Part shown: positions 52,523 through 63,459 of the stretch, in pieces
Position numbering within the stretch: the stretch's first letter is position 1
How the letters are laid out: every line of letters starts with the position of its first letter
NCBI GenBank assembly: GCA_036555065.1
Contig: DATBLZ010000166.1
Coordinates: forward strand, 16,373 to 80,372
Direction of reading: 5' to 3'
DNA: 64,000 nucleotides
Origin: DATBLZ01 sp036555065
GTDB taxonomy: Bacteria > Pseudomonadota > Gammaproteobacteria > Steroidobacterales > Rariloculaceae
The notes under the pieces: generated by a model
The model's database searches: none
What the model was told of the DNA's origin: nothing
The model's input: only the letters and a program-made list of their open reading frames with translations
Made by a program: the position numbers and the translations under genes

Positions 52523-52764
52523 TCCTTGGCTGTGGGAGCGGCTTTAGCCGCGACTCTTGCGCGTTGCTGGGTCGAGCGCGTGAGGGATGGGGGCGCTCCG
52601 GCTCAGACATCCCCGCCGCGCCGACGAAGGGCTTTCGCCTATGTAAGTTCGCGGTGTCGGCGCGCGGGGAACTCGCCGTCGGCCCCCATTCCCCCACGCA
52701 CCCGCCCCAGCTCCGCGAGCACTCGCGTCGCGGCTAAAGCCGCTCCCACAGCCAAGGATTAGTA
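52517..52764. repeat. 248-bp hairpin element with REP ends (inverted-repeat arms 52517-52554 and 52727-52764)
   Basis: The first 38 bases are exactly repeated in inverse order at the other end; each arm includes a REP (copies 6 and 7) and begins TACTAATCCTTGGCTG. The 172-base interior continues as an imperfect hairpin: GCGTGAGGGATGGGGGC at 52578-52594 faces GCCCCCATTCCCCCACGC at 52682, and CCCCGCCGCGCCGAC at 52611 faces GTCGGCGCGCGGGG at 52656. The stop codons of apt and ispA (both Tyr-TAA) lie in the arms, so it may also end both transcripts. Confidence 0.8.
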
Positions 52765-53667
52765 CGAACGCTTCAGGATGAAGTCCGCGACCGCGAGGAG
52801 CCCGTCGTGGTTCGCGCCGGCCGCGCGCAGCGCCGCGAGCGCACGCGCGTAGATCTCGTCGGCGCGCTTGCGAGCGCCGTCGGCGCCGAGGACCGACGGA
52901 TACGTCGATTTTTGGTTTGCCGCGTCGCTGCCCGCGTTCTTGCCGAGCGTCGCCGTGTCTTGCTCGATCTCGAGCAGGTCGTCGCGAATTTGGAATACGA
53001 GGCCGATCTCGCGCGCGAAGACGTCGAGCGATCGTCTGGATTCCGCGGTTAGGTCGCCGAGCTCGCTCGGCATCATGATCGCCGCCCGAATCAGCTGCCC
53101 GGTTTTGCGCCGATGGATATCCTCGAGCGCGCGCTCATCGACGCGGTGCCCCTCGGCCTCGAGATCGAGCGCTTGTCCGCCGACCATGCCTTCGGGGCCG
53201 ATCGCGCGCGCAAGCCAGGCGATCACGCGCATCTGCTTCGCGGGCGCGGCCGACAACACCGGATCGTCGCAGAGTATCTCGAACGCCAGCGCTTGGAGCG
53301 CATCGCCTGCGAGGATCGCGGTTGCCTCGTCGAACGCGCGGTGCGTCGTCGGGCGGCCGCGGCGCAGATCATCGTCGTCCATCGCCGGCAGGTCGTCGTG
53401 AACGAGCGAATAGGCGTGCACGAGCTCGACGGCCGCGGCGATCGGATCGAGCGCGCCGACCTCGACGTTGCCGAACTCGCCCGACGCGTAAACGAGCAAC
53501 GGCCGTATGCGCTTGCCGGCGCCGAGCACGGAGTACTCCATCGCTGTGCGCAACCGCGTGGGCATCCCCGTGCCGCGCGCGAGCACGTGCGTGAGGTGCC
53601 CATTAACCCTGTCTCGATAGGAATCGATCCGGGTCGCGACCGCGTCTCGCAGGGCTCGTGCTATCAT
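52759..53667 (-). CDS. ispA: Polyprenyl (farnesyl/geranyl) diphosphate synthase
   Basis: A 302-residue short-chain prenyl synthase with first aspartate-rich motif DDLPAMDDDD and second RDDLLE, plus GGQALDLEAEG. It makes FPP (or GPP) from IPP and DMAPP, the substrate for the squalene synthase encoded divergently 34 bases away. ATG 53667. The final codons Tyr-stop are part of the 38-base arm of the hairpin element. Confidence 0.93.
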   Translation of the reverse strand: MIARALRDAVATRIDSYRDRVNGHLTHVLARGTGMPTRLRTAMEYSVLGAGKRIRPLLVYASGEFGNVEVGALDPIAAAVELVHAYSLVHDDLPAMDDDDLRRGRPTTHRAFDEATAILAGDALQALAFEILCDDPVLSAAPAKQMRVIAWLARAIGPEGMVGGQALDLEAEGHRVDERALEDIHRRKTGQLIRAAIMMPSELGDLTAESRRSLDVFAREIGLVFQIRDDLLEIEQDTATLGKNAGSDAANQKSTYPSVLGADGARKRADEIYARALAALRAAGANHDGLLAVADFILKRSY

Positions 53668-53701
53668 TATTTGTCATCCTAACACCGGCGCAGCGCCGCG
53701 C

Positions 53702-54805
53702 ATGCACTCGAACGCCGAAGCTAGCCCACTCGACGGTGCCAGACGAGCAGATCTCGAGTATCAGGCGGCGATCCTCCCCGGCGTATCCAGAACGTTCGCA
53801 TTGACGATTCCGGCGCTTCCCGCGCGCCTCGCCGATGTCGTCACGAATGCCTATCTGCTGTGCCGTCTCGCCGACACCATCGAGGACGACGTGGCCTTGA
53901 GCAATGGCGAGAAATCGCTGTTTCACAACCGTTTCGTTCGCGTCGTCGAAGGGGCGGAATCCGCAGAAGCGTTCGCGGCGGAGCTCGCGCCGTTGCTTTC
54001 GACGCGCGTGCTGGACGATGAGCGCGATCTCGTGCGCAACACCGCGAAGGTCGTCCGAGTCACACAAGGATTCTCGCAGGAGCAGCAGGCCGCGCTGATT
54101 CGCTGTGTGCGGATCATGTGCTCGGGAATGCCCGAGTTCCAGCGCAAGAAGAGCCTGAAAGGGCTCCGCGACCTCGAGGAAATGGGCGCGTACTGCTATT
54201 TCGTCGCCGGCGTCGTCGGCGAGATGTTGACCCAACTCTTTTGCCTGCATTGCGCTGAGATCAACCAAAACCGCGATCGCCTCATGGCGCTCGCCGTGTC
54301 GTTCGGTCAAGGCCTGCAGATGACGAACATACTCAAGGACATCTGGGACGATCGCGAGGCCCAGGCCTGTTGGCTCCCGCGGTCCGTCTTCGGCGACGGC
54401 AAGTTTCGCCTCGAGGCGCTCGACGAGGAGCATCGATCCGAGGCGTTCGTCACGGGGCTCAACAAGCTCGTGGGCGTCGCCCATGCGCATTTGCGCGACG
54501 CCATGGAATACACGTGTCTCATACCGAAACGCGAAGCGGGCATTCGCAAGTTCTGTTTTTGGGCCATTGGGCTTGCGGTGATGACGCTGCGCAAGATTCA
54601 TCGCAATCCCGCCTTCACTTCCGGCGCAGAAGTCAAAGTGTCGCGCCGCACCGTCACGGCGACGGTCGTAACGACGAATCTCACTCTCATGAGCAATCGT
54701 GCATTGCGCATGATCTTTGCGCGCGCGGCCGACGGTTTGCCGCTCGCGAATCCAAACTCGTGGCGGGAGCGCGCAAGCTACGGAGCGGCGACCGAGGTTT
54801 CGTGA
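53702..54805 (+). CDS. Squalene synthase (one-enzyme, SQS-type)
   Basis: A 367-residue trans-isoprenyl diphosphate synthase. Aspartate motif 1 is CRLADTIEDD and motif 2 LKDIWDD, with SRTFALTIPALP and QGLQMTNILKDIW. The pattern and length fit the squalene/phytoene synthase type that condenses two FPP in one protein, rather than the shorter HpnC or HpnD enzymes of the three-gene HpnCDE route. No HpnE-like oxidoreductase is in the window. Presqualene diphosphate or phytoene as product cannot be excluded by sequence alone. It opens the operon to 64000. Confidence 0.87.
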   Translation: MHSNAEASPLDGARRADLEYQAAILPGVSRTFALTIPALPARLADVVTNAYLLCRLADTIEDDVALSNGEKSLFHNRFVRVVEGAESAEAFAAELAPLLSTRVLDDERDLVRNTAKVVRVTQGFSQEQQAALIRCVRIMCSGMPEFQRKKSLKGLRDLEEMGAYCYFVAGVVGEMLTQLFCLHCAEINQNRDRLMALAVSFGQGLQMTNILKDIWDDREAQACWLPRSVFGDGKFRLEALDEEHRSEAFVTGLNKLVGVAHAHLRDAMEYTCLIPKREAGIRKFCFWAIGLAVMTLRKIHRNPAFTSGAEVKVSRRTVTATVVTTNLTLMSNRALRMIFARAADGLPLANPNSWRERASYGAATEVS

Positions 54806-55557
54806 TGGCGGCCGAGCTCGGGCGCGCCGCAGGAGAAGGTCTGCCACGCGCCGCACGCGTCGCCGTGATTGCAGCGCTCGCCTCGGAGCGCGTCGGGCTC
54901 GATACGATGCCGCGCGGCGCCGTCTACATCGACGTTCTGCAGAGCGGTCCCGGCCCGGCACGGGCGCGCGCTGCAGCACGCGCGGCAGTCGCCGCGGGGG
55001 CGAATGCGCTCGTCGCGTGGGGTCTCGCCGGCGGGCTCGTCCCACGCCTCCGTCCCGGGGATGTCGTGCTGCCCGAACGCGGATTCAGCATTGGGGGCCC
55101 AGAATGGCGCGCCGCACCGCGCTGGCATGCGGCGCTCGAACGCGCGCTCGGCGGCGCGTTTCGCGTTCACACGGGCACGCTCGTGAGCGTCGCCGAAGTT
55201 CTCGCATCGCCGGTTGCGAAACGCACGGCCGCGGAGTCGTGCGGCGCGACCGCAGTCGATATGGAATCGGCGGCCATCGCCGCCGTGGCCGCGGGTGCAG
55301 GTATTCCGTGCGTCGCGGTACGTATCGTCGCCGACACGAGCGTCGATTCGCTGCCCGATGACATCGGCAAATGGATCGACGCCTCCGGCCGCCGCCGTCT
55401 CCTGCCGCTGCTCGGCACCGTCGTTGCGCCCGCGCAGTGGCCGATGCTGATGCGCTTGGCGTCGCGCCACCGCGCTGCGCGCCGGACGCTCGCTGCCCTC
55501 GCCGAACGCCTCGTGCCGAGCGGATTCCAGTTTGCACCGGCCGCCGCGCAAAGCTGA
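54805..55557 (+). CDS. hpnG: Hopanoid-associated phosphorylase HpnG-like
   Basis: A 250-residue purine-nucleoside-phosphorylase fold protein: LVAWGLAGGLVPRLRPGDVVLP, VDMESAAIAAVAAG with conserved acid and the C-terminal LPLLGTVVAPAQWPML. HpnG releases adenine from adenosylhopane to give ribosylhopane. ATG 54805 overlaps the squalene synthase stop by one base (GTG 54802 is also in frame). The operon position supports the hopanoid assignment. Confidence 0.85.
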   Translation: MAAELGRAAGEGLPRAARVAVIAALASERVGLDTMPRGAVYIDVLQSGPGPARARAAARAAVAAGANALVAWGLAGGLVPRLRPGDVVLPERGFSIGGPEWRAAPRWHAALERALGGAFRVHTGTLVSVAEVLASPVAKRTAAESCGATAVDMESAAIAAVAAGAGIPCVAVRIVADTSVDSLPDDIGKWIDASGRRRLLPLLGTVVAPAQWPMLMRLASRHRAARRTLAALAERLVPSGFQFAPAAAQS

Positions 55558-55566
55558 CGATCGTCG

Positions 55567-58170
55567 ATGATCCCCGGAGCCCACCGGATCGACAGCGCCG
55601 TTGCATCGTGGGTGCGTCTCGTTATTCGCTTTCCAAAGACGATGATCGTCGTGGTTGCAGCGTTGACGGTCGTCAATGTTTGGTACGCGCGCGGCCACCT
55701 CGGCATCAATACAGACACGGCCGACATGATTTCGCCGGAGTTGCCGTGGCGGCGCGACTTCATTGCGTATCGCGAAGGCTTCCCGGCGCGTGATCGCAAC
55801 ATCGTGATCGTCGTCGACGCCGCTACGCCCGACGCCGCGACTGCATTCGCTGCGGACCTCGCCGCGACGCTGCGCCGCGAACCCGAGCGTTTTCACTCGG
55901 TGTTCGCCGCGGGCGAAGGCGAGTTCTTCGAGCGCAACGGCCTGCTCTATCTGCCGACGGCGGATCTCGAGGATCTCGGCGACCGGCTCGCGGCGGCGCA
56001 ACCGTTGGTCGGGCTCTTGAGCGATCGTTTCAACGGTGCAGGCGTCGTATCCGTTGTCGAAACCACGCTCGAGGCCGGAGACGCGGCGCCGCGCGACGCG
56101 GCAGAGCTCGGGTCCCTCTACACCGAGCTCGCGCGTACGCTCGCTGCCGCTGCCAAGGGCGAGCGTCGCGCGCTCGCGTGGCGCGAGCTCGTCATGGGCC
56201 CACAGAGCGGCTCGCCACGCGCACTCGTGCTCGTGCAGCCCGCGCTCGCTTTCGACCGTGTTCGACCGGCACGCGATGCGATCGAGCGGATTCGTGCGGT
56301 CGCTGCGGAGCTCGAGACGACTCAGGACGCGGCCGTTCGCGTCCGCCTCACGGGCACGATCGCGCTCGAGGACGAGGAGCTTGCGAGCGTCGCGAGCGGC
56401 GCGACGTGGACGGGGATTTCGTCGCTGGCGCTCGTGATCCTCGTGCTGTGGTGGGCGCTGCGCTCGCCGATCGAGATCGGGGTTTCGCTCATCACGTTGC
56501 TGGCCGGGCTCGTCGGCACGACCGCGTTCGCGGCGCTTGCCGTCGGTCATCTGAACCTGCTCTCCGTCGCATTCGCGGTGCTCTATCTCGGCCTCGGTGC
56601 CGACTTCGTCCTGCACTTGTTTCTGCGTTTCCGCGAGCTCCGCGCGCTCGGCCACGGCATCGACGCGGCGCTAATCGAGACGGCGCGCGGCGTCGGGACG
56701 TCGCTCTTGATCGCCGCGGCGACGACGGCCGTCGGGTTCTACGCCTTTATACCGACGCCTTTCGACGGCGTATCGGAGCTTGGGCTCATCGCGGGCACGG
56801 GAATATTGATCAGCCTCGTCTACAGCGTGACGCTGCTGCCGGCGCTCGTGATCGCCGTTCCGGCTCGATTCGATGCGCTGCCTGCGGCCGTGTTTCCACC
56901 CCCGCCGGCCTGGCTCCGCCGACCGCGCGTCGTGATTCCCATCGCCGCGATCCTGGCTGTCGCGAGCTTAGTGATGCTGCCACGCGTGAGCTTCGACGGC
57001 GATCCGATTCATTTGCGCGATCCTGATACCGAGTCGGTGCAGGCGCTGCGGGATCTTGCCGCGGACGGCACCGCACCGCTATACGACCTCGTTGCGCTCG
57101 CCGACGACTCGACGACCGCGCACCGTTGGGCACACGACGCCGCCGAGCTTCCCGAGGTGCGCCGCGTTGTGACGATCGATTCGCTCGTGCCCGGCGACCA
57201 AGACGCGAAGCAGCTCGTGCTCGAGGACATCGCGCTCGTCATGGGCCCGAGCTTCGCCACCCTCACCGAGCAGCCGCCCGACAGCGAAGGTTTGCGAGCG
57301 GAGCTTACGCGGCTGCGCTCGACGTTGAGCACGCGAAACGCGATCAGCGCCCCAGAGCGCTCGCTGCTCGAGTCCGTCGGTGCCCTGCTTGGGGATCTCG
57401 AGGCGCGCGGCGCGGAGGCCAGCCGCGAGCGCCTGCGCGTGCTCGATGCCGACCTCACGGCGGGTCTCTCGCGCGAGCTTAAGCGGCTCGCGGCGGGCCT
57501 CGAGGCGCAGCCGTTCGGGCGCGCCGACCTGCCGCCGGAGCTGACCGCGCGCTATGTCAACGCGCAAGGTCAAGAGCTCATCGAGATCGCGCCGGCTGAA
57601 AACGTGGCCGAGCGCGACGCGGCCGAGCGGTTCGTCGCGAGCGTTCGTGCCGTGGTTCCGCATGCCACCGGTCTTCCCGTCGTTTATGAGGAGGCTGCCG
57701 CGACCGTCGTCCGTTCGTTCGAGCTCGCGTTCGCGTACGCGTTCGCGATGGTGTTCGTGCTCTTATTCGCCTTCCTGCGCAGGGGAGGCGACGTCGTGCT
57801 CGTGCTCTTGCCGATCGTGTTCGCTTCCGCGCTGACGGCCGCCGTGACCGTGTGGCTTGGGATTCCGTTCAATTTCGCGAACATCATCACGCTGCCGCTG
57901 CTCGTCGGCATCGGCGTCGACAACGGTATTCATCTCGTCCATCGGATGCGCACGGAGCCGCCCGAGCACGGCGATCCGCTCGCGACGAGCACGTCGCGAG
58001 CCGTGGTCGCGTGCGCGCTCACGACGATCGCGAGCTTCGGGTCGCTCGCGTTCTCGCCGCATCTCGGCATGGCGAGCATGGGGCAGATCCTCACGCTCGG
58101 CATGACCATCACGCTGCTGACGACCCTCTTGCTGACGCCCGCGATGCTGCAGGCTAGGACGCGCGCTTGA
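55567..58170 (+). CDS. hpnN: HpnN-like hopanoid RND transporter
   Basis: An 867-residue inner-membrane protein of the MMPL/RND type. Twelve helices arise as 1+5+1+5 around two periplasmic loops (residues about 40-270 and 455-680). The middle blocks AVLYLGLGADFVLHLFLRFREL and the C-terminal LLVGIGVDNGIHLVHRM correspond to the proton-relay helices. HpnN carries hopanoids to the outer membrane. It begins ten bases after hpnG and overlaps hpnA by four (TTGA). Confidence 0.88.
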   Translation: MIPGAHRIDSAVASWVRLVIRFPKTMIVVVAALTVVNVWYARGHLGINTDTADMISPELPWRRDFIAYREGFPARDRNIVIVVDAATPDAATAFAADLAATLRREPERFHSVFAAGEGEFFERNGLLYLPTADLEDLGDRLAAAQPLVGLLSDRFNGAGVVSVVETTLEAGDAAPRDAAELGSLYTELARTLAAAAKGERRALAWRELVMGPQSGSPRALVLVQPALAFDRVRPARDAIERIRAVAAELETTQDAAVRVRLTGTIALEDEELASVASGATWTGISSLALVILVLWWALRSPIEIGVSLITLLAGLVGTTAFAALAVGHLNLLSVAFAVLYLGLGADFVLHLFLRFRELRALGHGIDAALIETARGVGTSLLIAAATTAVGFYAFIPTPFDGVSELGLIAGTGILISLVYSVTLLPALVIAVPARFDALPAAVFPPPPAWLRRPRVVIPIAAILAVASLVMLPRVSFDGDPIHLRDPDTESVQALRDLAADGTAPLYDLVALADDSTTAHRWAHDAAELPEVRRVVTIDSLVPGDQDAKQLVLEDIALVMGPSFATLTEQPPDSEGLRAELTRLRSTLSTRNAISAPERSLLESVGALLGDLEARGAEASRERLRVLDADLTAGLSRELKRLAAGLEAQPFGRADLPPELTARYVNAQGQELIEIAPAENVAERDAAERFVASVRAVVPHATGLPVVYEEAAATVVRSFELAFAYAFAMVFVLLFAFLRRGGDVVLVLLPIVFASALTAAVTVWLGIPFNFANIITLPLLVGIGVDNGIHLVHRMRTEPPEHGDPLATSTSRAVVACALTTIASFGSLAFSPHLGMASMGQILTLGMTITLLTTLLLTPAMLQARTRA

Positions 58171-59156
58171 CGGCTCTCGTGACGGGCGCGAGCGGCTTCG
58201 TCGGCGCGGCCGTCGTACGCGCGCTCGCGGCCCAAGGCGAGCGCGTGCGCGCGCTCGTGCGGCCGACGAGCGACCGCAGGAATCTCGCGGATCTACCCGT
58301 CGAGATCGTCACGGGTGACCTCACCGATCGCGGTTCTCTCGGAGCGGCAATGCGCGGTTGCCGGGTCGTATTCCACGTCGCCGCCGATTACCGACTTTGG
58401 GCGCCGGATCCGCGGCCGATGTATGCGGTGAACGTCGATGGCTCGCTCAACGTCGTCGAATCCGCGGCGGAGCATGGTATCGAGCGCGTCGTGTACACGT
58501 CGAGCGTAGCTGTACTCGGTATCAACGCCGACCGCACCCCCGCGGACGAAACCACGCCCGTCTCGATCGCCGACATGATCGGCCCCTACAAACGTTCCAA
58601 GTACGTGGCTGAGGAAGTCGTCAAGAGACGCGCGGCGGAGCTCGAGCTTCCGCTCGTCGTCGTGAATCCATCGACGCCCATCGGCCCCGGCGACGTGCGG
58701 CCGACGCCGACGGGGCGCATCATCGTCGATGCCGCGACCGGTCGAATGCCGGCATTCGTCGACACGGGCTTGAACCTCGTGCACGTCGACGACGTGGCGC
58801 GCGGCCATCTGCTTGCGCTCGAGCGCGGCACGGTGGGGGAGCGCTACATTCTCGGCGGCGCCGACATGACGCTCGAGCGGATCCTCGCACTCGTCGCGAA
58901 ACACTGCGGCCGGAAGGCGCCGTGGCTCCGGCTGCCGCGCGCCGGCATATATCCGGTCGCCGTGATCTCCGAGATAATCGCCCGCGTCACAGATAAAGAG
59001 CCGCGCATCACGCTCGACGGTCTACGAATGGCGAAGAAACATATGTATTTCTCGAGCCGTAAGGCCGAGCGCGAGCTCGGATACCGTTGGCGTGCACCCG
59101 AGGAGGCCATCGCCGATGCGCTCGATTGGTTTAGGCGGAATGGGTACGTCAGGTGA
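58167..59156 (+). CDS. hpnA: Hopanoid-associated sugar epimerase HpnA
   Basis: A 329-residue extended SDR. The NAD motif is TGASGFVGAA, catalytic serine/tyrosine/lysine in YTSSVAVLG and YKRSKYVAEE, and FSSRKAERELGYRWR at the end. It is the sugar-nucleotide epimerase found in hopanoid clusters, acting on the polar headgroup pathway. The start is a TTG overlapping the hpnN stop. The mvaD GTG overlaps its own stop. Confidence 0.9.
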   Translation: MTALVTGASGFVGAAVVRALAAQGERVRALVRPTSDRRNLADLPVEIVTGDLTDRGSLGAAMRGCRVVFHVAADYRLWAPDPRPMYAVNVDGSLNVVESAAEHGIERVVYTSSVAVLGINADRTPADETTPVSIADMIGPYKRSKYVAEEVVKRRAAELELPLVVVNPSTPIGPGDVRPTPTGRIIVDAATGRMPAFVDTGLNLVHVDDVARGHLLALERGTVGERYILGGADMTLERILALVAKHCGRKAPWLRLPRAGIYPVAVISEIIARVTDKEPRITLDGLRMAKKHMYFSSRKAERELGYRWRAPEEAIADALDWFRRNGYVR

Positions 59157-60181
59157 CAACGACGAAGATCGCGGCTGAAGCCGCTCCCACTAAAGCCCAC
59201 GCACGCGCGCGCTCGAACATTGCACTCGTCAAGTATTGGGGCAAGGCCGACAGCCGGCTCAACCTCCCCGCCGTGGGCTCGATCTCGATTACGCTCGAGG
59301 CGCTGTGGTCGGACACGAGCGTCGAGTTCGATGCTGCGCTGCCTGCCGACGAGCTCACGCTCAACGGCGAGCGCCGACCCGAGCAGCTTGCACGCGTCTC
59401 GGCTTGTCTCGATATCCTGCGCGGCCTCGCGCGCGTCGATGCGCGCGCGCGAGTCACGAGTCGAAATAGCTTTCCGACCGGCGCGGGCCTTGCATCGTCG
59501 GCATCGGGATTCGCAGCGCTCGTCGGCGCGGGCGCGGCCGCGCTCGAGCTCGAGCTTACGCCGCGCGAGCTCAGTATCCTCGCGCGGCGCGCATCGGGCT
59601 CGGCGGCGCGATCGATTTTCGGCGGGTTCGTCGAGATGCACGTCGGCAAGCGCGCCGATGGCACGGATAGCTTCGCCGAGCCGCTGCTCCGTGCCGACGA
59701 GTGGCCGCTCGAGGTCGTCGTCGCCATCACGGCGACGCGCGAGAAGGACGTCAGCTCGGGATCCGGCATGACGCGCTCGGCCGAGTCCTCTCCTTATTAT
59801 CGCGCTTGGGTCGACAGCCACGCGGCGGACCTGGCGACGGCGCGGGCGGCGATCGCGGCGCGCGACTTCGCGGCGCTCGGCGAGGTCGCGGAGGCCAACT
59901 GTCTCAAGATGCACGCAGCTGCGATGGCCGCTGCGCCGCCGTTGCTCTATTGGAACGGCGCCACGATCGAGTGTTTGCAGCGCGTGCGCGCGCTGCGCGC
60001 TGAGGGCGTGCCGGTGTTCTTCACGATCGACGCGGGACCGCAGGTCAAAGCGGTCTGCGCGCCCGCGGCCCAAAAGAAGGTTCGCGCCGCGCTTGCCGAC
60101 GTGCCCGGCGTCTTGGACACGCTCGTCACGGGACTCGGGCCCGGCATCGAGGTCGGCACGGGGCGGGGCGCTGCTCGCTAG
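59153..60181 (+). CDS. mvaD: Mevalonate diphosphate decarboxylase, REP-encoded N-terminus
   Basis: A 342-residue GHMP-fold decarboxylase: ATP-dependent conversion of mevalonate diphosphate to IPP. Marks are ARSNIALVKYWGKAD, NSFPTGAGLASSASGFAAL with the nucleotide loop, KDVSSGSGMTRS and FFTIDAGPQVKAVC with the catalytic aspartate. Residues 6-13 (IAAEAAPT) are the translation of a REP (59167-59190); the domain itself starts near residue 20. GTG 59153 overlaps the hpnA stop. No other in-frame start lies between the REP and the domain, so the extension is probably translated. A phosphomevalonate decarboxylase activity is an alternative. Confidence 0.88.
   Translation: MTTTKIAAEAAPTKAHARARSNIALVKYWGKADSRLNLPAVGSISITLEALWSDTSVEFDAALPADELTLNGERRPEQLARVSACLDILRGLARVDARARVTSRNSFPTGAGLASSASGFAALVGAGAAALELELTPRELSILARRASGSAARSIFGGFVEMHVGKRADGTDSFAEPLLRADEWPLEVVVAITATREKDVSSGSGMTRSAESSPYYRAWVDSHAADLATARAAIAARDFAALGEVAEANCLKMHAAAMAAAPPLLYWNGATIECLQRVRALRAEGVPVFFTIDAGPQVKAVCAPAAQKKVRAALADVPGVLDTLVTGLGPGIEVGTGRGAAR
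59167..59190 (-). repeat. REP palindrome copy 8, inside mvaD
   Basis: TCGCGGCTGAAGCCGCTCCC is identical in core to copy 1. It is read in frame within the first 13 codons of mvaD. Confidence 0.9.
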
Positions 60182-60184
60182 CGC

Positions 60185-61185
60185 ATGGCGATCACGGCAC
60201 GCGCGCCCGGCAAGCTCGTCATTCTCGGCGAATATGCCGTGCTCTCCGGCGCGCCGGCCCTCGTCATGGCCGTTGATCGCTATGCCAGAGCGCGGATCGA
60301 GCCGAGCGCGGATCGGCGCACGCACTTCGAGGCACGCCTCGCGGAGCGCACGCAGGTCAGCGTCGCCGCCGGCGCGCCGACGGGGTATGCGCTCGTTGAC
60401 TGCGTTTTGGCATCGTGGCGCGCGCCGCGAGTGCCGCCGTGGACCGGCAGCCTCGATTCGGCGGAATTCTTCGTGGGCGGCGCGAAGCTCGGCTTGGGCT
60501 CGAGTGGGGCGGCGCTCTGCGCCTGGGCGGGGGTGTGGGCGGCCTATGCCAAGGCCCACGGCGCGCCGGTCGAGTCGCCGTCGGCCCCAGGGCTCGTCGA
60601 GGCTCATCGCGCCTTCCAGCAGGGGGCCGGCAGCGGGCTCGATGTCGCGACCTCACTCACGGGAGGGGTGATTCGCTATGCGCTCGACGAGCGCGGGGGC
60701 CCGCGAATCGGTTCAGTCCGGCTGCCGAACGGTGTAGGATTCGCGGGAGTTTTTGTGGGCAGCTCCGCGTCGACGCCCGATCTCGTGGCACGCTATCGGG
60801 CATGGGAAACCGCGGAGCCCCTTGCGGCAGACCGGCTCAGGGACCGCCTCACGGGCCTTGCGGCGGTCGGTTGCGAGGCGGCGAGCGCCGGGGACGCTCG
60901 CGTGTTCCTGGGTGCCGTGGCCGATTACGGCGCGGCGCTCGAAGCGTTGGGCTTGGCGATCGGAGCCGAGATCGTGACGGCTCCGCACCGGCAGATCGGG
61001 CAGCTCGGTCGCAGGCTCGGTGTGGTCTATAAGACGAGCGGCGCCGGCGGCGGAGACGTGGGACTCGCGCTGTCGTTGCAGCCGGAGAGTCTCCGCGAGT
61101 TTCGGGCGCGAGTCGCGGAATTGGGGTTTCTGGTCGTCGAGTTAGGCATCGATCAGCAGGGTCTGGTCGTCGGGGAGTCGAGCGA

Positions 61186-61189
<4 letters not shown>
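60185..61189 (+). CDS. Phosphomevalonate kinase
   Basis: A 334-residue GHMP kinase that phosphorylates mevalonate-5-phosphate. The N-terminus is APGKLVILGEYAVLSGAPAL, the ATP-binding loop KLGLGSSGAALCAW and the C-terminal loop KTSGAGGGDVGLAL. Context between mvaD and the HMGR-mevalonate kinase fusion distinguishes it from other GHMP kinases. ATG 60185 is three bases after the mvaD stop and it overlaps the next gene by four bases. Confidence 0.88.

Positions 61190-63448
<2,259 letters not shown>

Positions 63449-63459
<11 letters not shown>

Noticed and set aside
54778..56655. Open frame of 625 codons on the minus strand
   Set aside because: It lies opposite hpnG and hpnN, whose motifs are clear. 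The translation is arginine/alanine/glutamate-rich without domains, as expected of antisense frames in high-GC DNA. The same applies to minus-strand frames at 14442-16013, 26014-27624 and 58844-60607.
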